Shown: positions 9,513 to 18,116 of the stretch, piece after piece
How positions within the stretch are numbered: the stretch's first letter is position 1
Layout: every line of letters begins with the position of its first letter
Assembly: GCA_964578605.1 (NCBI GenBank)
Contig: CAZODO010000001.1
Span: 101,371 to 165,370, forward strand
DNA length: 64,000 nucleotides
DNA from: JAXMHN01 sp964578605
GTDB taxonomy: Bacteria > Verrucomicrobiota > Verrucomicrobiia > Limisphaerales > SIBE01
Direction of reading: 5' to 3'
Notes under the pieces: generated by a model
The model's input: only the letters and a program-made list of their open reading frames with translations
The model's database searches: none
Told to the model about the DNA's origin: nothing
Position numbers and translations under genes: made by a program

Positions 9513-10493
9513 TCACGTGGCCGCGGTGTCGAGAGGCGTGTGGCTAAGGGTCCCCAGGAGCCACTCCACGAACCGGGGGATGCCTTCCTCGATCTTGACC
9601 TTCGGATCGTATCCCAGCTTGGCTTTGGCTTTTGAAATATCGGCGCAGGTAATCGGCACGTCGCCCGGCTGGAGCGGTTGCCGGTCAAGGATCGCTTGCT
9701 TGCCCAGGGCCTTCTCCAGCAGTTCGATCAATCGGCTGAGAGTCACGGTCTGGCATTCGCCAAGGTTGAAGACGTCATATCCAAACGACCGCCGGGTGCA
9801 GGCGATAATGCCGTCGACCGTGTCGGTGACATAGGTGTAATCGCGAGCCGTCGAACCATCGCCAAAGACCGGGATGGGCCGCCCCTCGGCGATCCGGCTG
9901 GCGAACTTGAAGATGGCAAGGTCCGGCCGCTGCCTCGGCCCATAAACCGTGAAAAACCGCAGCATCACGATGTCCAGGCCGTAAACATGGTGGTACACGT
10001 GCCCCAGCGCTTCACACGCCAGCTTGCTGGCGGCGTAGGGCGAAATGGCCGAGAAGATCGGGTCCGCTTCGGCAAACGGAACCTTCGAGTTGACCCCGTA
10101 CACCGAAGACGAAGAGGCGATGACCAGCTTCCCGACACCGTGGCGGCGCGCGGCTTCCAGCACGTTGACGGTCCCCTCCACGTTCACGCGCTGGTACAGG
10201 GCCGGCTGCTCCAAACTGGGCCGCACCCCCGCCCGCGCGGCGAGATGGATAATCTGATCGAACCGGCCGCCAGCCACCGTGGCTTCGACCGCCTCCGCCT
10301 GCACCAAGTCGCCTCGAACAAATCGGAAGGCCTTCCCGGCCTTTTGCAGTTCGGCAAGGTTGCGCAGCTTGACGGCAGGGGAATAGAAATCGTTCAGGTC
10401 ATCGAACGCGGTGACCGAGTGCCCGTCACCCAACAGCCGTTCGCAAACGTGGGATCCAATAAACCCTGCGCCGCCAGTTACCAGGAAATTCAC
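9513..10493 (-). CDS. NAD-dependent sugar-nucleotide epimerase/dehydratase (GalE/UDP-glucuronate 4-epimerase-like)
   Basis: This extended short-chain dehydrogenase of 326 residues starts with the Rossmann NAD site VTGGAGFIGSHVCERL. It keeps the catalytic serine region (SSSSVYG) and the YAASK motif (Tyr and Lys), followed by LRFFTVYGPRQRPD and the substrate-loop GDGSTARDYTYV. These features are typical of UDP-hexose or UDP-uronate 4-epimerases. The start is GTG at 10493. The gene ends 7 nt before the chosen start of the M20 hydrolase, so the two are probably co-transcribed, and it supplies an activated sugar to the glycan cluster downstream. Exact substrate is inferred only to family level. 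Confidence 0.85.
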   Translation of the reverse strand: MNFLVTGGAGFIGSHVCERLLGDGHSVTAFDDLNDFYSPAVKLRNLAELQKAGKAFRFVRGDLVQAEAVEATVAGGRFDQIIHLAARAGVRPSLEQPALYQRVNVEGTVNVLEAARRHGVGKLVIASSSSVYGVNSKVPFAEADPIFSAISPYAASKLACEALGHVYHHVYGLDIVMLRFFTVYGPRQRPDLAIFKFASRIAEGRPIPVFGDGSTARDYTYVTDTVDGIIACTRRSFGYDVFNLGECQTVTLSRLIELLEKALGKQAILDRQPLQPGDVPITCADISKAKAKLGYDPKVKIEEGIPRFVEWLLGTLSHTPLDTAAT

Positions 10494-10553
10494 GCGCGGA
10501 TGCTAGCAAACCCGGTTTGCCACTGGCAACTGCCACATCCGCGCAGGCCGATC

Positions 10554-11336
10554 CTAGATCTGCGAGCAGGCCGTTGGCTGCAGGAAGTAGTTCCTGATCT
10601 TGGAGACGGTGTCGGCGTACTGCGGATCGGAGGACATTCGCTTCCAATCAGGATGCCTGCCGAAGGCGGACCAGTGCTTCTTGTGCTCCTCCATGTTCTC
10701 GGCCGAAAGCATGTAGGTCAAGTGAGGCAGGTCCTTTCCGAGAAGCGCCTGGCCGAAAAAGACCGGCGCCAAACCGGTTTCGCGCATGGTCTCGATCTCT
10801 CCGTCGTTGAACATGTCGACCTTCTTCTGGGCCTTGGCTTCGCTGTAGCTCTCGTAGGTGCGCAATTCAAACAGGCGCGGCTTCTTCTCGCGCGAGAAGG
10901 CGGGGATCTCCATCTTCGGAATTCCCGCAAAAGCCCGCAGGAACCAGCTGTCGATCCGGTCGAACCCTGGTTTGTCCTTGGGCGTCTGGATGTAATCGGC
11001 GCCGGCCCGCAGGTATTCCGCATCGGCGTTCAGCCGGGCCGCCACACTCATGGCCGTCTCCGGATGGGCGTAAGGGATCAGGACAAAGACGGCTGGGCCT
11101 TCCTTTGGCTCGGGTTCCGTAAACACTCCAACGGGCTCGATCCCCAGCCGGTTCAGACCCGGAACGAGCGCCTTTTCGAGGTAACGATGCAGGAGTTCGC
11201 CTTTCGAATCGGCGCCGAGCCGGAATACCCGGAGCTCGTAGAACTCTTGCGGGCCCTTGGGTTCGGCGGCCGTCAGCGACATGCCGGCCAAAGTGGACAC
11301 GGCCAGTGAGGTTTTCAGGAACTCGCGTCTTTTCAT
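10554..11336 (-). CDS. Secreted NIPSNAP-family protein with Tat-like signal
   Basis: The 260-residue protein begins MKRREFLKTSLAVSTLAG, a twin-arginine-like export signal (RREFLK), followed by two tandem NIPSNAP/dimeric alpha-beta barrel repeats. The first starts at FYELRVFRLGA and the second at LFELRTYESYSEAKAQKK; both keep the E-L-R start of the family. NIPSNAP proteins are widespread but their biochemical role is poorly known. The ATG at 11336 is chosen because the signal starts there; the frame stays open upstream without recognisable protein. It lies upstream of the epimerase gene on the same strand with a 60-bp gap, but a functional link is not evident. Confidence 0.85.
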   Translation of the reverse strand: MKRREFLKTSLAVSTLAGMSLTAAEPKGPQEFYELRVFRLGADSKGELLHRYLEKALVPGLNRLGIEPVGVFTEPEPKEGPAVFVLIPYAHPETAMSVAARLNADAEYLRAGADYIQTPKDKPGFDRIDSWFLRAFAGIPKMEIPAFSREKKPRLFELRTYESYSEAKAQKKVDMFNDGEIETMRETGLAPVFFGQALLGKDLPHLTYMLSAENMEEHKKHWSAFGRHPDWKRMSSDPQYADTVSKIRNYFLQPTACSQI

Positions 11337-11625
11337 GGGAATGGTGGTGGATATTCGTGAATGCGCTGGCGGATCTGGGCCAACCGGCGACCGGGATGCC
11401 CGGGCAGATGCGCCGGACGACGCCACGGCCAGAGCCGTTCGGATGGCACCTTCACCAGCATGGCGGCAGGCTACTCGTCGCTGGCGCGGCAGGCGACAAA
11501 AATCAGGCTGGGGTTCTTCCGGGGAATGCATTGGCGGTATGCCCGTGACGTCTCTGGAATCCGTCCGAGGTGCGTCTCTGTCGCAAGGACAACACTCGGA
11601 CACGACCAGCCCCGGACCTCCCGAT

Positions 11626-11658
11626 CACTACGGAGCCACTACGGAGCCACTACGGAGC
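11626..11658. repeat. Three tandem copies of an 11-bp unit
   Basis: The unit CACTACGGAGC occurs three times back to back and is followed by a partial fourth copy (CACC). It is intergenic and short, so slippage expansion is the simplest explanation. Confidence 0.85.
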
Positions 11659-11729
11659 CACCTGCGCAGTTCCGTGCTGTGAGTTCCCATGATTGGGGCG
11701 TTTGCGGGATAGAACATCCAGACTTCACA

Positions 11730-11764
11730 GGTATTTGACTCGATGGTCTATCAAGTCAAATACC
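11730..11764 (-). repeat. Long hairpin, 15-bp stem with 5-nt loop
   Basis: GGTATTTGACT at 11730-11740 pairs with AGTCAAATACC at 11754-11764. The stem continues through GAT/ATC after one mismatched position, leaving loop GGTCT. When transcribed from the minus strand the mismatch becomes a G-U wobble, so all 15 positions pair with loop AGACC. It sits about 85-120 nt beyond the stop of the secreted protein gene at 11849. It could be that gene's transcript end, but no U-run follows. Confidence 0.7.
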
Positions 11765-11848
11765 GGTCAAATCCGCGTTGAATTCGAGGCAAACCCGAAG
11801 GCAGCGGCGCGCCGCCAAGGCTGTCTTTCGGGAACCGGCCGCTCGGGC

Positions 11849-13045
11849 TCAGTTGCTGGCGCGGTAAAACTTCGCGCCGCCGCCCGGCGCCGCGGTGTAA
11901 GGGCTCTGCACCGCAACCAGCTGGTAAGGGCCTTCCGGCTTGTCCGCAGCTTCGAGCCAGCCGTCAAAGGTGATCTTTCCGGCTTTGTCGATCGCCAGGG
12001 CGGGCACGGGAACGGGGTTGGGGCCGACCACGCGAATGTTCGAGATCAGCACGTATCGGGAAAACTGGTCGCCATTCATCCAGCACAGGATGCAGTTGAT
12101 CCCGCTGGAGGGGTCCACTTCGCCCACGCACCGGCGCATGCCAAACTCGGGCATGGGCAGCGGCCCCATGGGATCCTCGTAATCGAAGTTCCCATCGTGC
12201 TTGGCCGTTTGCCAGACTTCTTCGCCATCCCGCTGGGCGAAGTTGTCGTAGGTGTTCGCGTAGGCCGGGTCGCCGTCGGCGCCGTTGGCCACGTACATGA
12301 TGGTTTTCATGTGGAGCACCTTGCCATCCTTGAATTCCGGTCCGCGATCGAACCAGCTGCCGCCTCCGCCACAGACCCCGATGCCGTTATAGCGGCAGTC
12401 CTGGCGCGCGGAAAGCCGCACCCCGGTGCTGAGTTCGCTATACTTCCAATTGGGATTGCCGATATCCCCGTCGGCTGTTCGGTTCGCGTAATCGGCCAGG
12501 GTGAAACCGTGGTCGTAACCGGGCAGTTGCGCGTTGTAATTGTTGGTCAGCGGATGGTAATCCGCCGGGATTTCGTTGGTGCAATGGAATTGCCAGTCCC
12601 AGGTGACGGTGATCGGCCCTTTCAGCTGCTTCGGGAAATCGATCTTCCAGAAGTAGGTCGCGGCGTTGGTTCCGCGGTTTCCGTCGGAGGCGACCATCAT
12701 CTGACCGCCGCCCGGCGCGGTGGTATTGGTGGCGGTAACGATGTACCACGGTTCGGTGGCGTCTTCGGGTATCCAGCTCTTTCCATTGTTTAGGGGGCTG
12801 TAGGACGCCGGGTCCGGCTCGTTGGCCTGAACCCAGGCCCAGTCGGCATTGGCATTCTCCCATTTGGTTCCAATCGAGGGCTGGCCTATCATCCAGCCGT
12901 TGGTATAACCTTCTAGGGAGGAGAACTTGGTTTTATACAGCAATTGCGCCTGAACGTCGGCGACAACGAAGGCGAACAGACCGCAAGCGAGGAATTTTGG
13001 GGCGATCTCCGCGAGGGAGTGGAGAGTCCGTGTTAACGGCTTCAT
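11849..13045 (-). CDS. Secreted protein of unknown function with a GP[WYF]...F[YW]R C-terminal tail
   Basis: This 398-residue protein has a cleavable signal peptide ending near VVADVQAQ and then a beta-rich, Trp/Asn/Gly-rich body. Recognisable stretches include ITVTWDWQFHCTNEIP and LPGYDHGFTLADYANRT, and the cysteines at DCRYNGIGVCGGG suggest a disulfide. No catalytic family was recognised; a concanavalin-like carbohydrate-binding fold is possible but unproven. The last about 40 residues (GWLEAADKPEGPYQLVAVQS to AKFYRASN) match the tail of two other secreted proteins in this window. The start at 13045 is fixed by the signal peptide. Confidence 0.75.
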   Translation of the reverse strand: MKPLTRTLHSLAEIAPKFLACGLFAFVVADVQAQLLYKTKFSSLEGYTNGWMIGQPSIGTKWENANADWAWVQANEPDPASYSPLNNGKSWIPEDATEPWYIVTATNTTAPGGGQMMVASDGNRGTNAATYFWKIDFPKQLKGPITVTWDWQFHCTNEIPADYHPLTNNYNAQLPGYDHGFTLADYANRTADGDIGNPNWKYSELSTGVRLSARQDCRYNGIGVCGGGGSWFDRGPEFKDGKVLHMKTIMYVANGADGDPAYANTYDNFAQRDGEEVWQTAKHDGNFDYEDPMGPLPMPEFGMRRCVGEVDPSSGINCILCWMNGDQFSRYVLISNIRVVGPNPVPVPALAIDKAGKITFDGWLEAADKPEGPYQLVAVQSPYTAAPGGGAKFYRASN

Positions 13046-13381
13046 GGTTTGTGTCCCTTAGGTTTGTTTAGTCCCCGACCGCCAACCCGGTTCATTTGGC
13101 GACCGATGATCCAGCCGGGGCGGCAGTCTCATAAGCAGCGCTTCCCGGAATGGAAAGCGCGTCTGAGCCCTGTTAATTCCACTTTATGGAAAGAATGCAA
13201 GCTAATTCACTCCGCTAATTCACTCCGCGAAATGAGCGAAGGGCGCAGGACAAAATTCTTCGCACACGGAGGAGGCCCGGTACCTGTCGGTTAAGGAGCC
13301 ATTCTGCCCATTCCATAAACATCGACAGGAAATCGCGCCCCGGTATCCTGAGCGGCGATTCGGCACGAATTTCAACGCCTT
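13046..13381. other. 336-bp divergent intergenic region
   Basis: This is the promoter-bearing space between the divergent secreted-protein and xylulokinase genes. It contains a perfect 13-bp direct repeat (GCTAATTCACTCC at 13201-13213 and 13214-13226) and a small TTCCA/TGGAA hairpin just upstream of it. No gene is supported. Confidence 0.6.
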
Positions 13382-14914
13382 ATGAGAACACTAGTCCTCG
13401 GCATCGATAGCGGCACCCAATCCACCAAGGCTCTTGTCATCGACGGGTCCAACGGAAATGTTCTGGGTTCCTCCGCGCAGGCATACGACCTCCTCCCGAA
13501 TCTGCCTCCGGGCGCAAAGGAACAACACCCGCATACTTGGAAGGACGCCACCGCCCGCGCGGTCCGGCAGGCCCTGCGGATGGCGCGCGCCAAGAACGGG
13601 GAAGTGAAGGCCATCGGGGTGAGCGGGCAACAGCATGGATTTGTGCCGCTGGACGCCGAGGGTGAAGTGATCCGCCCCGCCAAGCTATGGTGCGACACCT
13701 CCACGGCGCAGGAATGCGAAGAGATTATGGAGGCCCTGGGCGGTCTCAAGCCTGTCATCCGGGCCCTTGGCAATGCCGTGCTCCCGGGGTTTACCGCGTC
13801 CAAGATTCTCTGGCTGAAGAAGAATGAACCTGAGAATTTTCGGCGCCTGGCGACGGTGCTCTTGCCGCACGATTACCTGAATTTCTGGCTTACCGGCGAG
13901 CGGACGATGGAGTATGGCGACGCCAGCGGCACCGCGCTCATGGACGTCAAAAAGCGGCGGTGGTCCCTGGATGTTCTGGAAGCGATTGATTCTGGCCTTG
14001 CCGGAAAACTGCCTCCTCTCGTTTCCAGCGACCGGCCCGCGGGTTTTCTGCAGCCGGGAACGGCGTCCGAACTTGGCCTGTCTACCGAGGTCCTGGTCAG
14101 CGCCGGAGGGGGCGACAACATGATGGGCGCCATTGGGACGGGAAACACCCGCGAAGGCGTCATCACCGCCAGTTTCGGCACCAGCGGGACCATCTATGCC
14201 TGCTCGGAAAAGCCGATCATTGACCCCAAAGGCGAGATTGCGGCCTTTTGCGATTCCACCAACCGCTGGCTCCCTCTCCTTTGCACGATGAACGTCACCG
14301 TGGCCACGGAAATGGTGCGCCGCGAGTTCAATTGGACCCATCAGCGCATGGAATCGGCGGCGGCCAAGGTTCCGCCCGGGGCCGACGGCCTGTTGCTTTT
14401 GCCTTACCTGGAAGGCGAGAGGACGCCGAATGTCGCGGAGGGCACCGGCACGTTTATGGGGGCCAATGCCCGGACCTTTACGGCCGATCGTTTCGCGCGT
14501 GCTGCGATGGAGGGCGTCACCCTCGGGATGAACTACGGGCTGCGCCGGCTGGCGGAGTTGGGGATTCAGCCCACCCAGATCCGCGCGACTGGCGGCGGGG
14601 CCAATTCAAAAGTCTGGCGTCAGATTATGGCCGACGTTTTCAACGCCGAGGTGGTGACCTTGAAGGTGGGAGAAGGCGCCGCCTTCGGCGCGGCGTTGCA
14701 GGCGCTCTGGTGCTGGCGCCGTGAACAGGGCGAAGACGTCGCCATCCAGGACGTCACGGATTCCTTTGTGCAGATCAACAAGTCCGAAACGGCTCTTCCG
14801 CGACCCGCCGCGGTGGAAGTTTACGAGGAACTGCAGCAGGTCCAGGACAAGATGTCGTTGGCGCTTCGCGACGTCTTTTCCGCCCATCGCAAGTTCGTCC
14901 TGAGGGCGAAATAG
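13382..14914 (+). CDS. xylB: Xylulokinase (FGGY carbohydrate kinase)
   Basis: The protein (510 residues, normal for the family) opens with the FGGY phosphate-1 motif VLGIDSGTQSTKALVID. It continues with GVSGQQHGFVPLD, the sugar-contacting WCDTSTAQEC, DYLNFWLTG and DASGTALMDV, all typical of xylulokinases. The C-terminal ATPase lobe shows ASFGTSGTIYA and ATGGGANSKVWRQIMADVFN. It would phosphorylate D-xylulose to xylulose 5-phosphate in the cytoplasm for the pentose-phosphate pathway. No xylose isomerase is adjacent; a TIM-barrel epimerase-like protein lies far away at 63 kb. The lnt gene follows 20 bp later, but the functions are unrelated. Confidence 0.92.
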   Translation: MRTLVLGIDSGTQSTKALVIDGSNGNVLGSSAQAYDLLPNLPPGAKEQHPHTWKDATARAVRQALRMARAKNGEVKAIGVSGQQHGFVPLDAEGEVIRPAKLWCDTSTAQECEEIMEALGGLKPVIRALGNAVLPGFTASKILWLKKNEPENFRRLATVLLPHDYLNFWLTGERTMEYGDASGTALMDVKKRRWSLDVLEAIDSGLAGKLPPLVSSDRPAGFLQPGTASELGLSTEVLVSAGGGDNMMGAIGTGNTREGVITASFGTSGTIYACSEKPIIDPKGEIAAFCDSTNRWLPLLCTMNVTVATEMVRREFNWTHQRMESAAAKVPPGADGLLLLPYLEGERTPNVAEGTGTFMGANARTFTADRFARAAMEGVTLGMNYGLRRLAELGIQPTQIRATGGGANSKVWRQIMADVFNAEVVTLKVGEGAAFGAALQALWCWRREQGEDVAIQDVTDSFVQINKSETALPRPAAVEVYEELQQVQDKMSLALRDVFSAHRKFVLRAK

Positions 14915-14934
14915 ACTGTGGCAACAGCGCGAAT

Positions 14935-16689
14935 TTGGTGGGGCGGCGGGATTGGTTCCCGGCGTTCGGCTTTCCCTCGTTTTGGGTTGAACGCTTGAAC
15001 GCGACCTGGATTCAACGCACCCTGTGGAGCCGCCACTTTTGGGCGGTGCTGTCGGGGTTGGCCCTTGCCGCCTCCTTTCCCAAGCTTGGGATTGCCGGTC
15101 TTGCCTGGGTGGCGCCAGGGTGCCTCCTGTTTTCGGCTCTGGGCCGGAGCGGCGGCGAGACATTCCGGATCGGGTTCTCCGGCGGGCTGGCGTACGCGTT
15201 GGCAGCGCTGTCCTGGCTTCTTTACATTCCTTTCCCGCCGGGCGCCATTTCGGGCTGGGTGGCCTTGAGCGCCTATGTGGGTTTCTATCTGGCTTGCTGG
15301 GTCTGGTTGTCCTGGAAGCTCTTTGATTCATGGGGCAGGGCTGTCCCGGAACCGCCTGCGCCTGAAACCGCCGCGGGATGGGGGAACGGCAAGCCGCTCG
15401 CCGCCTTTTTCCAAACTCCGCTTCCGCGACGAATCCTATGGGCTCTTGCCTGTGCCGTCCTTTGGGTTGGTTTGGAAATGCTGTTGGCGCGGTTGTTTAC
15501 CGGGTTCCCCTGGAACTTGCTCGGCGTCTCGCAGCACCGGATCTTGCCTGTGATCCAAATCGCCGCCGTCACGGGCGTGCATGGCGTTTCGTTCTTGGTG
15601 GTCTGGTTTTCGGTCGCCCTGGTGATCAGCGTGCTTCGGATGGTGCTGCACCCGACCCAGACCAAGGCCTGGGTCCTCGATCTCATGGTGCCTCTGGTGG
15701 CGTTGCTGGCTGTGCTGGCCTGGGGCTCGGCTCAACTGGGCAGCCAACCGCTCGCCAACCGATCCGTCAAGGCCGTGCTTGTCCAGCCGAGCATTCCCCA
15801 GACGTTGATCTGGGACCCCAGCCAAAGCGCGGCACGCTTCGAACAACTCGTGCGCCTTTCCGAGCGCGCCCTGCAGAGCACGCCGGGCGCGCAATTGCTC
15901 ATCTGGCCGGAAGCGGCGGTTCCTCAGATGCTTCGCTACCACGCGGAGATCTACCGGGCGGTGACGAATTTGGCGGGAGCGCACGGAGTCTGGATCATCC
16001 TCGGGTCTGACGATGCCGAGCCCCGGCCTGGAGGCACCGAACGCGAATTCTCCTACTTCAACAGCAGCTTCCTTGTGACCCCCAGGGGCGATATCGCCGG
16101 CGCTTACAAGAAACGCCGCCTCGTGATCTTTGGCGAGTATGTCCCCTTGGAACGATGGCTGCCCTTTATGAAGAAACTCACGCCGATTGGCGGCAGTTTC
16201 ACCGCCGGAACCGGCGCGATGCCCTTCCGGATTCCTGAGCTGAATCTCAAGCTCTCCGTGCTGATCTGTTTTGAAGATACTTTCCCCCATGGCGCCGCCG
16301 GTGATGTCCACGACGACGTGGACTTCCTGTTGAACCTGACCAACAACGGCTGGTTCGGCGAAAGCGCGGCCCAATGGCAACATGCCGCCAATGCCGTCTT
16401 TCGAGCGGTGGAAAACCGCATCCCGCTTGTTCGATGCGCCAATAACGGCCTCACTTGCTGGGTGGATCCGCGCGGGGTCATGCATGACGTGTATTTCCCA
16501 GGAACACGCGACATTTACGGTGCGGGGTTCAAAGGGGTCGATGTCCCCGTGCTGGATGCGGGCGAACGCCGGCGGTTGACCTTCTACACGCGGCACGGGG
16601 ATTGGTTTGGATGGCTCTGCGCAGGTTTGGCGTTGGGCTTGACCATCCGCCCATCTCTCACCTGGGCACAACGAAAGTTCCGGCGTTAG
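14935..16689 (+). CDS. lnt: Apolipoprotein N-acyltransferase
   Basis: Lnt adds the third acyl chain to the N-terminal cysteine of lipoproteins in the inner membrane. The N-terminal part has six or more hydrophobic helices (about 35-260), and a nitrilase-fold periplasmic domain follows. Counting from 14935, the expected catalytic triad is present: E326 (LIWPEAAVP), K393 (AYKKRRLVIFGEYVPL) and C445 (LICFEDTFPH). A final hydrophobic helix is near residue 560. The start is uncertain: TTG at 14935, GTG at 14938 and TTG at 14995 are all in frame, none with a clear ribosome-binding site. The predicted lipoprotein at 17.2 kb is a possible client. Confidence 0.92.
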   Translation: MVGRRDWFPAFGFPSFWVERLNATWIQRTLWSRHFWAVLSGLALAASFPKLGIAGLAWVAPGCLLFSALGRSGGETFRIGFSGGLAYALAALSWLLYIPFPPGAISGWVALSAYVGFYLACWVWLSWKLFDSWGRAVPEPPAPETAAGWGNGKPLAAFFQTPLPRRILWALACAVLWVGLEMLLARLFTGFPWNLLGVSQHRILPVIQIAAVTGVHGVSFLVVWFSVALVISVLRMVLHPTQTKAWVLDLMVPLVALLAVLAWGSAQLGSQPLANRSVKAVLVQPSIPQTLIWDPSQSAARFEQLVRLSERALQSTPGAQLLIWPEAAVPQMLRYHAEIYRAVTNLAGAHGVWIILGSDDAEPRPGGTEREFSYFNSSFLVTPRGDIAGAYKKRRLVIFGEYVPLERWLPFMKKLTPIGGSFTAGTGAMPFRIPELNLKLSVLICFEDTFPHGAAGDVHDDVDFLLNLTNNGWFGESAAQWQHAANAVFRAVENRIPLVRCANNGLTCWVDPRGVMHDVYFPGTRDIYGAGFKGVDVPVLDAGERRRLTFYTRHGDWFGWLCAGLALGLTIRPSLTWAQRKFRR

Positions 16690-16739
16690 AGGACTCACCC
16701 AGCAAGCAGCCGACGCCCGGAGGGTCAACCGGGGCGCCG

Positions 16740-16753
16740 GCAGAGCGCTCTGC
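16740..16753. repeat. 14-bp perfect palindrome between convergent genes
   Basis: GCAGAGCGCTCTGC reads the same on both strands and lies in the 101-bp space between the convergent lnt and cupin genes. It may act as a transcript end or a protein site; no U-run is present. Confidence 0.5.
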
Positions 16754-16790
16754 TATTTGCGGTGTGTTTCACGAGGCCGGACCAGCCGTC

Positions 16791-17180
16791 TCACCCACGT
16801 TCCGCCGGCGCGGAGTCGTCTTCGGTCAGAAGGGTGTCGGCATGCTCGTACGCAGGGGCGCAACAGCAAAGCAACCGGAGCGTTTCCGGCCCGGTGTTCC
16901 ACAGCTTGTGCTTCTGTCCCGGGCGAATGGCTATGGCATCGCCCGCCGCAACCTCGCGCACCTCGGCATCGATGCGGATGCGGCCGGTGCCGTGGGTGAT
17001 ATAATAGATCTCTTCGGCCACGGGATGATAGTGCTCCTGAGTAGCGCCGCCGGCAGGCAGCCGAGCCTCGGCCAAGCTCTGGTTGCGGATGGACGAGTTC
17101 CGGTGCGCCAGCAGTTCGCGGATTTCCGAGCCGTCCTTGGTGATGAACGGCTCCGTCCTGTGCAGGTTCACGATTTCCAT
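16791..17180 (-). CDS. Small cupin-domain protein
   Basis: This 129-residue single-domain cupin carries both metal motifs. EHYHPVAEEIYYITHGTGRI provides the His-X-His...Glu set and GDAIAIRPGQKHKLWN the last His. Proteins of this size act as small isomerases, dioxygenases or sugar-binding regulators, and nothing in the sequence decides between them. A CCC motif (LLCCCAP) near the C-terminus is unusual. The gene stands alone on the minus strand upstream of lnt's 3' end, with the lipoprotein gene ending 65 bp downstream of nothing shared; operon membership is not evident. Confidence 0.85.
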   Translation of the reverse strand: MEIVNLHRTEPFITKDGSEIRELLAHRNSSIRNQSLAEARLPAGGATQEHYHPVAEEIYYITHGTGRIRIDAEVREVAAGDAIAIRPGQKHKLWNTGPETLRLLCCCAPAYEHADTLLTEDDSAPAERG

Positions 17181-17245
17181 AGCGACGATATTAACCTCGG
17201 AGCCACCCGGCCTCGCCAGTCTTTTGCTCCGGGAGCCCGTTCGGC

Positions 17246-17662
17246 CTATTTCCTGTAAACCAGGATCATCCCCTCGTTGTTCATGGTGAAGGTATTTCCG
17301 TGAACCGTCCCTTGGGTCATTCCAGCCCCCTGCCAGCGCATGGTGAGCTTGGCGCCATTTTGGGTGTACGTCGCACTGACCTCTCGTGAAACCTCTTTCC
17401 CGGGAGTGGGGCAGAAGACAGTCTTGGTGCTGCAGGTGCCATCCGTATTGATCGTGAACGTGCCGGAGCGCAGTTCCAGGTTATGACCGTCATGAGAGAC
17501 GGTGGTGGGAACCGGCTTGCCATCAGCGCTGACCAGAGCGTAAACGCCCACCGGATCCGCCGCGTCTGCCTGCGACGTATTGTGCCTGCACGCGGCGAGG
17601 AGCAGTCCAAGGGGGGTAAGACAGCAAACTCGGATGAGAACGAGTGACCAAACAGTTTTCAT
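17246..17662 (-). CDS. Small lipoprotein with lipocalin-like beta domain
   Basis: This 138-residue protein has a lipoprotein signal: a hydrophobic stretch ending in the lipobox LLAAC, with the modified cysteine at position 25. The body is short beta strands (GVYALVSADGKPVP, LELRSGTFTINTDGTC, AKLTMRWQGAG, NTFTMNNEGMILVYRK), like a half or small lipocalin-type barrel. Two cysteines in the mature part (C-S-T-K-T-V-F-C) could form a disulfide. It should be anchored to a periplasm-facing membrane leaflet. The ATG at 17662 is chosen from the lipobox spacing; the frame is open upstream without meaning. Ligand or partner unknown. Confidence 0.75.
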   Translation of the reverse strand: MKTVWSLVLIRVCCLTPLGLLLAACRHNTSQADAADPVGVYALVSADGKPVPTTVSHDGHNLELRSGTFTINTDGTCSTKTVFCPTPGKEVSREVSATYTQNGAKLTMRWQGAGMTQGTVHGNTFTMNNEGMILVYRK

Positions 17663-17706
17663 GCTGGCAGTAAAGACCGAGTCCCAGCGAACGTCTATCG
17701 CATGCG

Positions 17707-17727
17707 TGCATAGAGTTTTTCTATGCA
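17707..17727. promoter_or_regulatory. 8-bp-stem hairpin/operator upstream of the lipoprotein gene
   Basis: TGCATAGA (17707-17714) and TCTATGCA (17720-17727) form a perfect stem around GTTTT, 45-65 bp upstream of the lipoprotein ATG. The position fits an operator or leader hairpin; function is inferred only. Confidence 0.4.
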
Positions 17728-17918
17728 GGCCGCCACCAGGAACGGCGTCTTGGTCCAAGCGGGCCTCACGCTTATCGGTGGCGAGCAAGAGCAAGGGTAA
17801 ACGCAGCCGGGCGAGACGGGAACAATTTGTTCTCATCACGGCAATATGTTGAGCGCCAAAATCTTAACACCGCTGATGACTTTTTGGCAGCAGACTGTGC
17901 GACATTTGCAGTAATTCT

Positions 17919-17982
17919 GCCCATGAACCTCAAAACAGTTGACTTGGTTACCAACCACTTGCGCGTTTTGAGGTTCATGGGC
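17919..17982. repeat. 18-bp perfect inverted repeat with 28-nt spacer
   Basis: GCCCATGAACCTCAAAAC (17919-17936) is exactly complementary to 17965-17982. The spacer itself contains TTGGT-T-ACCAA, a smaller palindrome. Size and form suggest a small non-autonomous mobile element or large hairpin; no transposase is nearby. Confidence 0.7.
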
Positions 17983-18116
17983 GCAGTGAGCGCAACGCTG
18001 TTCCGGGGTGTTCTCATTTTGCTCAGAAAGGGCAGGGCCGGAGCGCCGGGCTGGCCCCTTGGGAATAGGGAATTCAAATCACCAACGGTGGGCCGAGCCG
18101 ACCCGCCCAGTCTAAA

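Larger units (their letters stand above)
11337..11848. other. 512-bp intergenic region without a supported gene
   Basis: Small frames cross this stretch on both strands, but none has a recognisable domain or a ribosome-binding site. It holds three tandem copies of an 11-bp unit (11626-11658) and a long hairpin (11730-11764). Both are listed separately. Confidence 0.6.
17663..18116. other. 454-bp intergenic region with two hairpins
   Basis: This is the space between the divergent lipoprotein and EEP-family genes. It contains a small hairpin (17707-17727) and an 18-bp perfect inverted repeat (17919-17982). Overlapping small frames exist on both strands, and both translate M-N-L-K-T from the inverted repeat; I regard them as non-coding. 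Confidence 0.55.

Noticed and set aside
11626..11658. Possible CRISPR-like repeats
   Set aside because: The 11-bp copies touch each other with no spacers, so this is a simple tandem repeat; no cas genes are present.
11257..11682. Plus-strand frame of 141 codons opposite the NIPSNAP gene start
   Set aside because: It is Arg/Ala-rich with no homologous pattern and overlaps the coding start of a supported gene.
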